From Sphaerolaimus hirsutus (lineage: Eukaryota > Nematoda > Chromadorea > Monhysterida > Sphaerolaimidae): 64,000 nt of DNA. Positions within the stretch are counted from its first letter, which is position 1; every line of letters starts with the position of its first letter. The DNA lies in NCBI GenBank assembly GCA_964036195.1, contig OZ038451.1, positions 7,692,529 through 7,756,528 of the forward strand, given 5' to 3'. A program made the translations under genes and the position numbers. This document shows positions 48,388 to 60,118 of this stretch, one piece after another. Under the pieces are notes generated by a model that was given only the letters and a program-made list of their open reading frames with translations, searched no databases and had not been told where the DNA came from.

Positions 48388-51300
48388 ATGACCGCCGGCC
48401 GGTGCGGTTGGCGCATTTCCAAGTGCTCTAAATCCGGGGCTGCCGTGGGTTCTAGCAGCGGGGGGCCGGCTGCGGGAACGCAGAGACATCACAATCACCA
48501 TGGCGCCGCGGGCAATTTGCAGCCGCCGGGATATGCATTTGTGGCGCCTAAGGCGGTAGGTTGAGGGAGGGTTTGAGGTTTTTTTTAGGGTAGGTGGTTT
48601 GCAGGAATTTTGGTCCTTGTTTGATTGTATTCAGAGGCCACTCCCTGTTAAGTGTCAGATGTCATGTGAAATGCCCTGGACATTGTCAACAAGCATGTAA
48701 AATATCCTGTAAAATGTAGAATTTTATTTTTGTCACTTCACAGATCATTTTGCATGAATTTTGACACTTTGCATGGCATTTGTCATTTTACACGCCTTTT
48801 ACATGCCTCTTTACATGACATTTCACATCTCATCCAGCTACACATCAATCCAAACTCCGCAACCCCCCCCCCACCCATAACACTAACCCCCAACCCCCCC
48901 AACCCCCAGTGCGACCAGTTCATAATGCACACGAGCATCGGCGCCGGCGGCAATACAACAGACTGCAGCAGCAGCTCATTGGCCAGCAGTGGGGAATCGA
49001 ATTGTAGCAAAACTCCGCCCCCGAGGGTGCTCAGCGCCGCCAGGCATTATAGGCAGTGCGTGCAGGCGTTTCTGAGTGGGGTTAAGTGCCAGGTTTGTTT
49101 GGGGGGCTGGGTGTTTTTGAAGGGGGGGGCAGGGGTCTCCAGGATTTTGCCCCTCGCGGGGGCTGGATAGATAGCAAATCGCTCCTCCGGAGGGATAGAT
49201 AGCTGGAAAAAATTTCTGGGGGGGGGGCTGGGGGGGCTTGGGGGGGGGGCTGGCGGGGGCACAATATATAGGCTTTTTCAAGTTTAAGAAGGCAGAAAGG
49301 GGGAAAAATCGCTAATAATCGGTTAAAATTAGCCAAAAGTAGGTATAAAATGGCTAAAAATAGGTATATAACCATGTATATAGCCGGAAAGCACAATTTT
49401 GAAGGTGAAAAACTATAAAAAGGTGCGAAAATTGGTGATTTTGTGCGAAAATTAGGGCAAAATTTCTCAAAAAGCACTCCAGATAGATAGATAGCTGAGC
49501 GATTTGGGGGGGGGTCTTTGGGGGTAGTAGCCAAAAATTTTGCCTCGGGATAGATAGATAGCTGAGCGGCCTCCGGGATAGATAGATAGCTGGCTGATTT
49601 GGGGGGGGGGCAGCCCCCCCCCCCAGCCCCCCCCCCAGGAGACCCCTGGGGGGGGGGGTAGGCATTGGATGTCGAAATCGAGGGAAATTGAAATAGTTTG
49701 ATAGATTCGTTCAGCGTATATCGACTGGTCTGCTTCGTGAGGTGAAATATGGATTTTATGGTTTTTGGAACAATATATCGTACAGCATATGATGATTTTT
49801 ATATCGAGTATCGCCAGCGGTACTAAATATCAACAAAACTTTATACCACGCGGGGTAACACTAAATATCTATGTATAGGTATTTAAACTGCCTCCCAATT
49901 TTTCTGCCAATTTCTGCCAATTTTTCACATCTAAAAATTGCGAGCATTTCCTTTCAGATCCTAATCCTGTGCGTGGTGGCCGTGAACACGTCCGTGGTCA
50001 TCATGGGGCTGCTGCACAAGTTGGACATTTTCCACGTGCCCGGTCAGTGTGTGGTCGATTTGTGTAGATTTCCGGGTGCGAATGGCACTTCTATGTGTAA
50101 ATAAATTGCAAAATCTTCTTCACATTTTCATTAGTGATGGCCAGCGTTTCCTTGTCTTTAAAAAAAGCATCGAGACCGTTTTTAAAAAAGACGTCATTTC
50201 AAAAAAATGGTTTTTCGATCCTTAGTTTTCATAATGATCGTGACATTTTCCATTGACAACATCCACTAACCCCCCCCCCCCGTCCAACCCTATAGCGAAC
50301 ACATCCACATCGGTGTCCAATCTGTTCTACTTCCTTCACCTGGGCCTGCTCTCCGTGCAGCTGTGCGAGCTGTCAGCCAAATTGGTAGCCTACCGCGCGA
50401 AAATACTGTCGCTGCGCGGCGATTTGGTCGATTTTTGCCTCGTTTTGCTGTGTTTTGGATTGGCTTTAGCGCTGGGACACGTGCGCAGAGAAGTGGACGC
50501 TTTTGGGTTGATTGTTGTACTCAGGGTTTGGAGGATTGCCAATATTTGGAATGGTTTGTTGGGGGTGGGTTCGTCCGTTGTGTGGGGAGACTAGGGCTTG
50601 GGCGATATTTATCACTTATCGATATCAATTTTCTAAAAATGGCTTGGTTTTCCAAACGATATCGGATATTTATTTGATATAAGAAGATGGTAGTTATTCG
50701 TTACATAAATATTTCATCTCAACACGTGGGCCTGTGGAGGGTTCTTGACTTTTCATCCCCGGGGGTTGGGTAGATAACATATTTTTATGGGGGGGCATTC
50801 GCGAGGTATAAATATATAACCCTTGCCCCCATCCCCCATTCGCGACCCCTGCCTCTCTGTACTGCGCGCGGGAACTTTTTTGAACCTTGAACCCTATTCC
50901 ATCACCTGGCAATTTTTGAACCCTATTCCCCATCACCAAAACCCTCGCCCCCCAAATTCACTCATAACCAAAAATGACCCCCCATGTGCAGGCATGCTCG
51001 CATCGATTCGCTCCGAGGCGGAACGATACAAGGCGAAAGAACGCCGGGCCAGACGCGCCATGCAGCGGGAAGTGGCCAAACTGAGGGAATACTGCCTGCA
51101 GCAGGAGTGCGAACTGCAGATGTACAGGTGGGCGGGGCTTGAAAGGGGTTGGGGTTTAAAGTGTTTCGTGATCGGGATTGATTTTTTTGAGATTATCGGG
51201 ATCGGAACTGCAAAATCCCGCAATTTTTCGGGAATCGGGATCCCGTCTGAGCCCAAAACGTAAGTACGTTTTATCAACTATATTATATAGTTGATAAAAC

Positions 51301-54178
51301 GTATATCAATCGTATATTCGGGATTGATGTGTCGTTATTCGGAATCTGGGCTGCTTGTGGAATCAATATTTGTTCCGACTAGTGTCGGCATACAGGATCA
51401 GGCAACCATATTTAGAATATCGCTTGCCATTTTACCGGGAGTTTTACATGACTTCTGGCACTTCGCATGTCATTTCACATTTAACAGTATCCCAGGGGTA
51501 TTCTAGATTGGATAGATAGCAAATCGCTCTAAATTTTGGAAGTGAAATTCTATAAAATAGCGTGAAAAAGCGATTTTGTGGTGCATAGTAAAATGGTGGT
51601 AGTTTCTCAAAAATCGCTCCATATAGATAGATAGCTGCGCGGTTGGGGGGGGGGGGGGTGGTATCTAGGTTTCAAACAGGATCCCGATCCCTGATCCCGT
51701 GAAATTCCGGGATTTAGAAGTCCCGATCCCGATCCCGAAACTTTTCAAATCCCGATCCCGAGAAACTCCAAAGTCCGGGATCCCGATCCCGGAAAAATGA
51801 GTGGAAATTATCAAAAGTGAAAAAACGATGTTTTTGCATGCAAAAATGTGAACGCAAACCCCCAGCGTTCATTTTATGCCACGTTTCTGGCATCCAGCAG
51901 TGTTTTTAGACCTTTATGAACAACTGTGCATGCCAAAACATTGGCCAAAATCTCTATCCCAAGACCCCAATCCCGATCCCGAAAAAATGCCGATCCCGAT
52001 CCCGTGACCCCAATCCCGGCCAATCCCGATCCCGATCCTGATCCCAAAATCTCAAAAAACCAATCCCGATCCTGAAAGGTCAATCCCGTTTGAACCCTAG
52101 TTCAAACGGGATCCCGATCCCGGATAGGGTTGGAAAAAAAACGTTTTTTTAACTCGATGTTTTTTTTAATAAAAAAACGTTTTTTTATTATAAAAAAACG
52201 TTTTTTTTTAAAAGCTCCCAGATATGACCTAGTGTCAACATATTTAGGTATATCAGACACTGGCAATACTCTGTGATGTTAAATATGACCATATAATGGC
52301 TGTGGAGCCATGGGATAGCATTATAAGTGGTGATTTGTGTCAAAAATATCCATTTTTCGTCGACATATCATTCGTATATCGCCTTATAGTCAAATGTTCG
52401 TGACTTCAGGTAAAGTTTGGCACGGAATGGTGATCAAACAAGGTTATAAAAGGAGGTTGTTACTTTGGGAGTGAAGTTACACACTGTGGAGGTACATGGA
52501 AGCACATTACCTCAATATTATATATTACAGCAACATATGTCGGCTTATTCACCCATGGTAGCACATAGAAATGGATGTTTTGATACTAAAAATGCAACAA
52601 AACCAATGAAAACAACCACCAATGTCAATTTGTGTGTGAAATTGCGCGCTTGCGCGCAAAAATTTTGCAAAATACCTAGTGCTTAGTACTAAAAATTTTG
52701 GCCGATGTTTTTTAAAAAAAAAACATTTCGGACGTCATGTTTTTTTTAAAAAAAAACAACGTTTTTTTATATAAAAAAAACGTTTAAAAAAAAACATCAG
52801 CCAACCCTAATCCCGGATCCCGTGAAATTCCAGGATTTAGCAGTCCCGATCCCGAAACCCCAATCCCGATCCCAAAATCCAAAAATACCAATCCCGATCC
52901 CGAGAACTCTCAAATCCCGATCCCGAGAATCTCCCAAGTCCGGGATCCCGATCCCGGAAAAAATAGTGAAAATTATAAAAAAGTGAAAAAATGACATTTT
53001 TGCGTGCAAAAATGTGAACGCAAACCCCCAGCGTCCATTTTATGTCACTTTTCTGGCATCCAACAGTGTTTTGAGACCTTTATGAACAACTGTGAATGCC
53101 AGAACAGTGACGAAAATCTCTATCCCTAGACCCCAATCCCGATCCCGAAAAAATGCCCGATCCTGATCCCGTGACCCCAATACCGGCCAATCCCGATCCC
53201 GATCCCGAAACCCCAATCCCGATCCCGATCCCGAAATCTCAAAAAGTGAATCCCGATCCCGAAAAGTCAATCCCGTTTGAACCCTAGGGGTAACCCCCCT
53301 TTCCTACCCCTGCAGTATCCAGGACTACCCCAGTCCCTTACCTCACACTCAACCCAACCCCTCAAAATCTTACCCCAATCACCCCTATCCATCCGCAGAC
53401 TGATGCTGCACTCGCACCAGGCGAACGGCGGTGCAGTGGGCCAATCCCAGGCCGTGCCCCCGATACAAGACACTTCTAGAACTTTGAGCGTTATTGCGGA
53501 AGTGAATAATGAGGTGGGTAAATTTGTAGTATAGTTGATTTGGGGGGGTGCTTTTGAGTGTGCAAAATTGAGTTGTAATGTGTAAACGTAGCCAGGTGTA
53601 AACGTGCTGGGGAAATTATTGTTCAAGTGAAAAAATCGACCTAGAATAGGCAGGGATTTTCGATCGTGGGGGTTGTATTTATACGGGACCCGGCGAACTT
53701 TCCCCTGTTAGAAAAGATAACGCGTGGCGCCGGCGCCATACCTAAGTTCAGCTAGAAATAGAAAAGGCGTTTTCTTAAAGTGCGTTTTTGCTTTTTCATA
53801 AAAATTTTCGCCAAATTTACCCACTGCCCCCTAAATCCACGAAAACCAAAAAACGACCAAAAACAAACCCCCCAGGTGGACACATCAGACGAATCAGATC
53901 CCGGTGCCCCACCAGATTACTCAGTCGCCGTAGCAACAGCCTCAAAAACACCCGCACAACACTCCCCACAACAACCAGCCATAAACGCTCTGAGCGCCAC
54001 CAGCGCGCAAATGACCATTGGTCACCCGCTGATGCAAGCCCCGCCCCCTTTGGTGACTGATTTGCACGTGCGCGTGTCCAATGGGGAAAGTGGTTCCCGC
54101 GCGTCGAGCGAGGGCGGAGTTTCGCGTAAAGTTTCACCTAATGGGGGCGAGGGGGGTTTCACGACGAATGAAGTTTGA
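48388..54178 (+). CDS. HVCN1-like: Hv1/HVCN1-like voltage-sensor protein, complete (415 aa)
   Basis: Exons: 48,388-48,555; 48,910-49,092; 49,958-50,042; 50,296-50,553; 50,992-51,127; 53,399-53,513; 53,876-54,178 (TGA). All junctions are GT..AG and phases give 415 residues. Order: Gly/His/Ser-rich N-tail (1-100); S1 (118-141, ILILCVVAVNTSVVIMGLL); S2 (156-178, with E170 and K174); S3 (187-206, with D188 and D191); S4 (215-232, VVLRVWRIANIWNG); coiled coil (about 233-275, IRSEAERYKAKERRARRAM); then a Ser/Pro-rich tail. This is the Hv1 proton-channel plan: a voltage-sensor domain without a pore, plus a dimerising coiled coil. Against human Hv1 as I remember it, the S1 selectivity aspartate (D112) is N127, the third S4 arginine (R211) is N228 and the S3 D185 is Ala. 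It may be a non-conducting relative, like TMEM266. Introns carry CCCGAT-repeat elements. Confidence 0.85.
48630..48840. repeat. Introner-family relic inside intron 1 of the Hv1-like gene
   Basis: GCCACTCCCTGTTAAGTGTC at the left, TGTAAAATG-type units within and inverted TTTACATGAC units at the right. Unlike the five exact copies it lies within a longer intron (48,556-48,909). Similar fragments occur at 3,176-3,345, 23,237-23,440 and 51,420-51,495. Confidence 0.45.
49180..49665. repeat. GGGATAGATAGATAGCT repeat block in an intron
   Basis: Repeated GATAGATAGCTGAGCG units and poly-G/poly-C runs in intron 2 of the Hv1-like gene; a smaller copy is at 51,500-51,650. Confidence 0.6.
51663..53285. 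mobile_element. CCCGAT-repeat elements, two copies, one interrupted
   Basis: Two blocks of GATCCCGATCCCG units (51,663-52,099 and 52,100-53,285), bounded by TAGG(G/T)TTCAAAC(G/A)GGAT and GTTTGAACCCTA. The second is split by 52,125-52,809. Both lie in intron 5 of the Hv1-like gene; a third copy (54,219-54,640) follows the gene and a partial one is at 51,170-51,260. Confidence 0.65.
52125..52809. mobile_element. TAGGGTTGGAAAAA element, nested, perfect duplication
   Basis: Ends TAGGGTTGGAAAAA and CAGCCAACCCTA; 8-bp duplication ATCCCGGA (52,117-52,124 and 52,810-52,817). Arms are AAAAAACGTTTTTTT runs; the unrelated core spans about 52,215-52,690. Confidence 0.8.
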
Positions 54179-54898
54179 CAGATGCGTTTGTTGTTTTTGG
54201 TTGAAAAAATTGAAAAGGTCTAGGGTTCAAACGGAGTCGACTTTAAGTGATCGGGATTGTTTTTTTATTTGCGGGATCGGGTCGGGGTTACGGCATCGGG
54301 ATTTTGGACAGAGCTCTATTTTTAAATGTTTTTGTCATATACTTTACAAAAAACGTTTCAAACACAGCTCGATTCCGTTGAAGTGGCATAAAATGCACAC
54401 TGGAGGTTTCCATTCACATTTATCAGTGCAAAAAAGTCATTTGTCAAATTTGTCAAAAAAATTTCCGGGATCGGGATTAGGGAAATTTTATCGGGATCAT
54501 GGTTGGTTTATTTGAAAATTTTCGTAATCGGGATCGGCTATTGAAATTCTCGTGATCGGGATTGGGCTTCGGTATCGGGTCTGCAAAATCTTTAACATTA
54601 TTGGGATTCATAAATGGGATCCCGTTTGAACCCGACCATCGCGAAGTTTTTGCGTGGGCACTTTGTTCTATTCATTGTGTCCTATTTTTCTGTGTGTAAG
54701 CATTTTCTTTTACGGCTGATGCGCTTTCACGTGTTCAACGTTTTTCATTCTGTTAGGCCATAGTTTCTTGGTTCACTCCTCTGCTCAGTTGTGTTCGCGG
54801 AACGTAAATACATGTACGTTTGTGTGTGTTGACTGTGGATACAAATTGTGCTGTGGTACCTTGTAATTGGAAACGAATCCACTGTATTTATGTATAAC
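54179..54898. repeat. Downstream of the Hv1-like gene: CGGGAT-repeat element
   Basis: 54,219-54,640 is a plus-oriented TAGGGTTCAAACGG...CCCGTTTGAACCC element. The rest is featureless. Confidence 0.55.
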
Positions 54899-54899
54899 G

Positions 54900-55517
54900 T
54901 ATTTCCTCGAAATTACCGCGGAGGTTTATTAGTTCGTTTATTAGTTTATTAGTATAACGTATTTTAAAAATATCAGAAAGTCCCTCAAATACTGATATTT
55001 ATATTTATTTATATTTTTTCCAGTTTTTTTGAGAGAGATTCAATTAGTGATGGAAAAGCGCCATAAAAAAAAGCGCCATGGCGACATTCGGAAAGTGGGC
55101 GCCAAGCGCCAAGGGCGCCACAGAAAAAGGGCGCCAAGGGCGCCATGGCGCCATTTGGAAAATAGGGCGCCAGGATAAATAAGTGCTTACAACACCCTGC
55201 GTGTGCTGTTTATGTTTATACAGCACCGTAATCCACGCATTCACTTCTTAATTCACCAAGCGCCAAGGGCGCCATGGCGCCTTTCAGAATGTGGCGCTAA
55301 GCGCACAGAAAAATGGCGCTAAGCGCCAATGGCGCCATGGCGCCATTCCATCACTAGACTTAATTATATTTTTATCTTGAGAGGTTTTCTGATATTATTT
55401 ATATTTAATTATATTTTTCGAAAATCGACGATTTTTTGTATGCTAATGATGCAGGGAAGGGTATATGGAGGGGGAACTTAGCGCGCTCACACCTGGGGAT
55501 ATTTCGAGGAAATACGG
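54900..55517. mobile_element. TA-type CCGTATTTCC element with nested gcgcc element
   Basis: CGTATTTCCTCGAAAT at the left and GAGGAAATACGGTA at the right. The gcgcc element 55,045-55,355 (TAGTGATGGAAAAGCG ends, flanks GATTCAAT and GACTTAAT) is inserted within. Confidence 0.6.
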
Positions 55518-56600
55518 TATTTTGGTTCATTTCGTTAGCATATTGAAGTGCGATGCTCGGCGGGGTCTGGAATGCATGCGCTTTACGCAGAATGTTCATT
55601 ATTTACATGGCGAATGGTGATTTTCACGCAAAGTCTGCCGTCAGTAGACAAGGTAAATATGTGAAAACAAGCATTTTATTTTCGATCAATGGCTGTTTAT
55701 GCAAATTTGTGAACTACATAAATTCATTTTTATATGGATACAGTGTGGAAAACGGTTCAATCTGAAATTCCATTTGTGAAACTGTTTACGTTTGAATATT
55801 GCAATTTATCACTCACATGAACTTTAAAAAAAGCGAGAATGTATTTTCATGGTTATTTTTAAATTGATTTTCACATTGATCTGTGCTACTGTGCTTAAAA
55901 GTTGTATTTAAGCTTATTAAGTAGATTTTGTCCAGTGTTGTTGTGATCTCTACTATTTCCAGCTTAAAATGTATGATTATACCAAGGAAAAAAGTTCATC
56001 ATTTAATTAAGATATTTTTTGCATAAAACACCTTTAATATCGCTCAAGGATTGAACCCATAATTTGATTTCGCGCTTTACAAGTTTGTTTAATTTTATTA
56101 TGACACATTCAATTGAAAAATGTTTCCTTGTCGTGTTTATTGTAAGTTATCCGCGCTTTTTGGTTGTTGTTTTCCTTCAAGTTTTGTCTTTTTATCGGCC
56201 ACGCGATTTTTGTGTACGTTAAAATGTTCATATGAAATGAATCACCGAGTTAATAAACGGCAAAGTGTTTGTAATATCATTCATCTTGGAAACGCATCTG
56301 GAGAATATCACCAGCAAAGAAGCAACTTGGCATAATAGGACACTTTGTGATACTGCTTAAGTGGTGAAAAGTGACAACAAAAGTGATAAGTAAATAAGTG
56401 GTTCGTAGGGTGGCAGAATTTACCGTACCGTTTTTGGAAAATTTACCGTACCGTACCGTTTACCGAACTTTTAGAAATCCACCCTGTTGGTCAAGCAGCA
56501 AGTAACTTAAGCAACGTGTATTTTAGTTTAGAAGTTCATTTAGAACTGCCGCACAATTTGCTTAATTCAACCTGAATGCACGACGATACTGTATTTTGAT
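55518..56600. other. Stretch without recognised gene
   Basis: AT-rich. Short plus-strand ORFs at 55,553 and 56,120 have donor-like GTAAAT and GTAAGT sites after their first codons but no family resemblance. Confidence 0.3.
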
Positions 56601-57605
56601 CAGGGTTGGTTTTATAAAAATTCATTTTAGTAAAATTGTATAAAAATTTTATTTTATTTTTATTTTATTCTTGTTTCATTTTATTTTATTTTATTCCCAA
56701 AAGTCATTAATAAAATAAAATGACTCATTTTACAAAAATTTTACAAAAATTGTACAAAAATTTTACAAAAAATCAGAAACATGCATGCAAGGCCAGAAAA
56801 ATGTTATAATTAGACCTTACATGAAAAACCTGTGACAAATTTTTCCTTACTTTTCAAAAGTTGCATGCAGTATGTATTGTTAGCTAGCTGCAAGTGTAAA
56901 GTTACAATTATTGATAAGAATGGTTTGCATTTTCAGTAGAAGCACTACTGGAGTGTGCTGGGCACATTTGTAAAATGTCATGCAAAGTGTCAATTGTCAT
57001 GACAAATGTAAAGTAAAGTATCAATTGTTGTGCAAAATGTCAAGTGTCATGTAAAATTTCAAACAAAGTGGCAATTGTCATGACAAATGTCATGCAAAGT
57101 GTAAATTGTGTATCCAAATCTTGTGTTTTTGTATCCATAGTATGTTTTATATCCAAATCTTATGTTTTTGTGTCCAAATGTTCACATAATATTTTGGAGT
57201 CAACAACAACAAAATTTGGATACAAAACAAAAGATTTCGAAAAAAAACATGAGATTTGAACACAATTTGCTTGACAATTGATACTTTACATTTTACATGT
57301 CATAACAATTGACACTTTGCATGACATTTGACATGACATTTGACACTTTACAACGCTTGGGACTGCCCCCAGATCCATGAATAAACAGGTAGAGACTTGA
57401 GCAATGTGACAATATTTTACAAAAAATATGAATTTTTATACAATTTTACAAAAATATGAATTTTTATACAATTTAACAAAAATTTGAATTTTTATACAAT
57501 TTTTATTTTTATTCTTAAATTTTCCATTTTATTTTATTTTATTCTTCAATATTCCATTTTATTTTTATTTTATTTTTATTTTTTTCTGAGATTTTGCCAA
57601 CCCTG
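56601..57605. mobile_element. CAGGGTTGG hAT-like element, perfect duplication
   Basis: Same family as 36,975-38,005; 8-bp duplication ATTTTGAT (56,593-56,600 and 57,606-57,613). Confidence 0.85.
56955..57372. mobile_element. Introner-family segment inside a hAT-like element (second copy)
   Basis: Same arrangement as 37,345-37,752, ending GCTTGGGACTGCCCCCAG, embedded in the CAGGGTTGG element 56,601-57,605. Confidence 0.5.
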
Positions 57606-57844
57606 ATTTTGATGAATAGATTCAGGTGGAAGATTATTACTTCACTCGTCACTCACGTTTTCACTACGGTGAACACAATGTAATGTGAGGGGTAAAATAA
57701 TAAGATTTTTTTAATTCAGATTTTATTCAGTTACTTGACAACCGAAATTTGAACATGCTGGTCACTTTCCTGATTAGCAACTTTACCACAAATTTGTCAC
57801 TTAACACAACACTTACCAACCTACAAATCCAACCCCCATCAACC

Positions 57845-60118
57845 CTATACCCCCTCATTCTCAGACCCCTTCCCACTACCCCCTCCCACCCCAACCTTAT
57901 CCCCCCTCCTACTGATCACATGCATCACAACAACGAGCGAGAAGGTGCACATTTGCACTGCGGCGGCGACGAGCAGGTACATGCCGGGCATGAAGTGCAG
58001 CGTGGACATGTACAGCGGCTGCATGACCAGCCCGTGGAGCATTTGGGACACTAGGTTGCCTATGATTAAACCTGCGGGTTGGGGGCACGGGATTTTGGGG
58101 TTAGCATTTTAGGGGGGGGGTCCTCCCCTGAGCACGTGCTTATATTTCGGGAACCGCTCGACGAAAAGTGTTGATATTTGAATATAATATGGTTTCAGGT
58201 CGGGGCTCTCTCAGATTTCGACGAAACTTTTCTATGAGCCCCCAGACCGGAAATTTGGGGGGTCTATAAAAAGGTGGTCATTTGCGAAAATTTCGGCTGT
58301 CGCTCAGAACATGCAAACTTGGCACATCAATAACTCGGTTATTTCTGGGCCGATTTGAATCGTTTAACACTTAAAATGATCGGGACGACATGCAGATTTC
58401 ATATTTATAGTTTTTATAGTGATGTCCAAATCCCGTATGCTGATTTGACCCGGTTTTTCAACACGAACAATAAATTTTTCCGAACATACTATCATATACT
58501 TTAGACAACGAGAATTCATAAAACAAAAATGTGTTCAATATCTCTTTCCAATCAAAAGTTATAGCGCTTCAAAGTTTTTCCTCCCATCTGCATAAATAAC
58601 CACATGATGAACAATGCATGCAAGTACAAAAATTAGTAGTGCAATGGCAGCACGGCGCCGACTCCCGTCCGCTCACCTGCAGTCAGAAATCTGCCCATCT
58701 GCAATATTAATTAAACTGTTAGTTTTGCTAATGCACAGTGGCCGAACAACCAGGTGCCAGTTGTGCAACAGAGTTGTTAAAAGTACCGAACTTTTTCAAA
58801 GTAAACGTAAACGTACAGTATTTAGATTTTACTCACCCCCTGAGTACAGGAAACGTAAAATAATTTTATTTTACTTTTACTCATGAGTAAAATACTTTTC
58901 TAGAAAATGTAAAAGTGAGTATTTTTTGGAATTTTGCCCCAATTTTCAATGAAAATCACTAATTTTCGCACCTTTTTGACAATTTTTACCTTCAAATTCA
59001 CCAGCTCGTCTGTTTTGTGCCTTTCAGCAATTTTTGCCCCTATTTTTTGCGTTTTTCTCCCTATTTCCCCATTTAGGTATGCCTTGAAAAAGCCAATAAA
59101 AGCCTATCTGAAATACATTTCCTGTACTCGAGTACTTTTAAAAAGTATATGTAAAAGCGAGTACAGGTACTTTTTCCAAAGTGTTTATACGTAAACGCAT
59201 TTACTCAGTACTCAAGTATACGTACTTGTTGAGTAAACGTAAATACGTATAAAAAAACAACTATATTCCGCAAATTGAGAAGTGGGAAGTGAAGTGGCAA
59301 ATGCAGAGTGAATTGGGAAGAACTTTGGCAAAAGTGAAGTAAAAAATAAAAAGTGATTTCCCTTCTCTTTTGCCAATTTCCTTCTCAATTCACATCTCAC
59401 TCCTCATTTCACTTCGCATTTGCCATTTCACTTCTCAATTTGCGGAACTGGCCCCAGTTCGTAAAACATATTTAGGTACTTTAAAAAATACCTAAAACTA
59501 GGTAGAACGTAGAAATAGTGAGTGAATTTGTTTTATCCCCGTTCAAAAAAGTACTCGTACTCAGTTTGAACTGTACTTTTCCAAAGTACCAGGCTACAAA
59601 AACGTATTTTTACACTGATTCATATAACGATGGTATTTACAAACTACGCAGGATACTAAATACGCAGGGGGGGCACCAAATAGTCACGTATATAGCGGAC
59701 GCTGGCGCCAGCGCCAACGCCTATATACTGCCATGTCGCTGGTGTCAACAAATGGCGCCAGCGCCATGCCTCCACTCTGTTATGACAGGTCGAAATTTTA
59801 GCTATGTATATGTACAATCCTTCCTCGCTCAGAAATCCTGCGTACGTCCCTTAATGGTACTTTTGTAACCCATCTGCTAGCGCCACCCTACCTCTTGCGG
59901 GCCGAGTAAATTGTTGCCAAATGACAACATCGTACTCAATGTGATCCCATCAAATGTTCCCAGTATGGAACCTAGATACATCTGCCAATCTGATTTTGCA
60001 AATGCGATCGAAACCAGGTGCATAAACGTGGACGCTGTGCCCAGCATCATCATGTATGTGTCCGGCCATTTCAACCATCTTTTCATTATGTAAATGCCGG
60101 ACACTGTGCCCAAAGCGT
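57845..60118 (-). CDS. SLC46-like: SLC46-like MFS transporter, 3' three exons
   Basis: Exons 60,118-59,892, 58,698-58,677 (22 nt) and 58,071-57,845 (TAG) join in frame. They encode roughly the last third of an MFS transporter: GTVSGIYIMKRWLKWPDTYM, then MMMLGTASTFMHLVSIAFA, a helix around YLGSILGTFDGITLSTMLSF, the loop LLGPQE|MGRFLTA|G, and the final helices with QPLYMSTLHFMPGMYLLVAA. The GPQE/MGR loop and the PLY..TL..MPG segment are typical of SLC46 carriers (proton-coupled folate transporter relatives), which import folates or muropeptides across plasma or endosomal membranes. The substrate cannot be told from this part. The C-tail is short and Gly-rich. The 5' exons lie beyond the right edge or were not recognisable between 60,119 and 64,000. 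Confidence 0.75.
59265..59447. mobile_element. Palindromic AAGTGAAGTG element
   Basis: TTCCGCAAATTGAGAAGTG returns inverted at 59,447; arms iterate AGTGAAGTGGCAAAT. In the 1.2-kb intron of the SLC46-like gene. A related array is at 35,930-36,005. Confidence 0.7.

Noticed and set aside
51663..53285. Spaced CCCGATCCCG units resembling a CRISPR array
   Set aside because: Units are contiguous and irregular, without unique spacers, and this is animal DNA.
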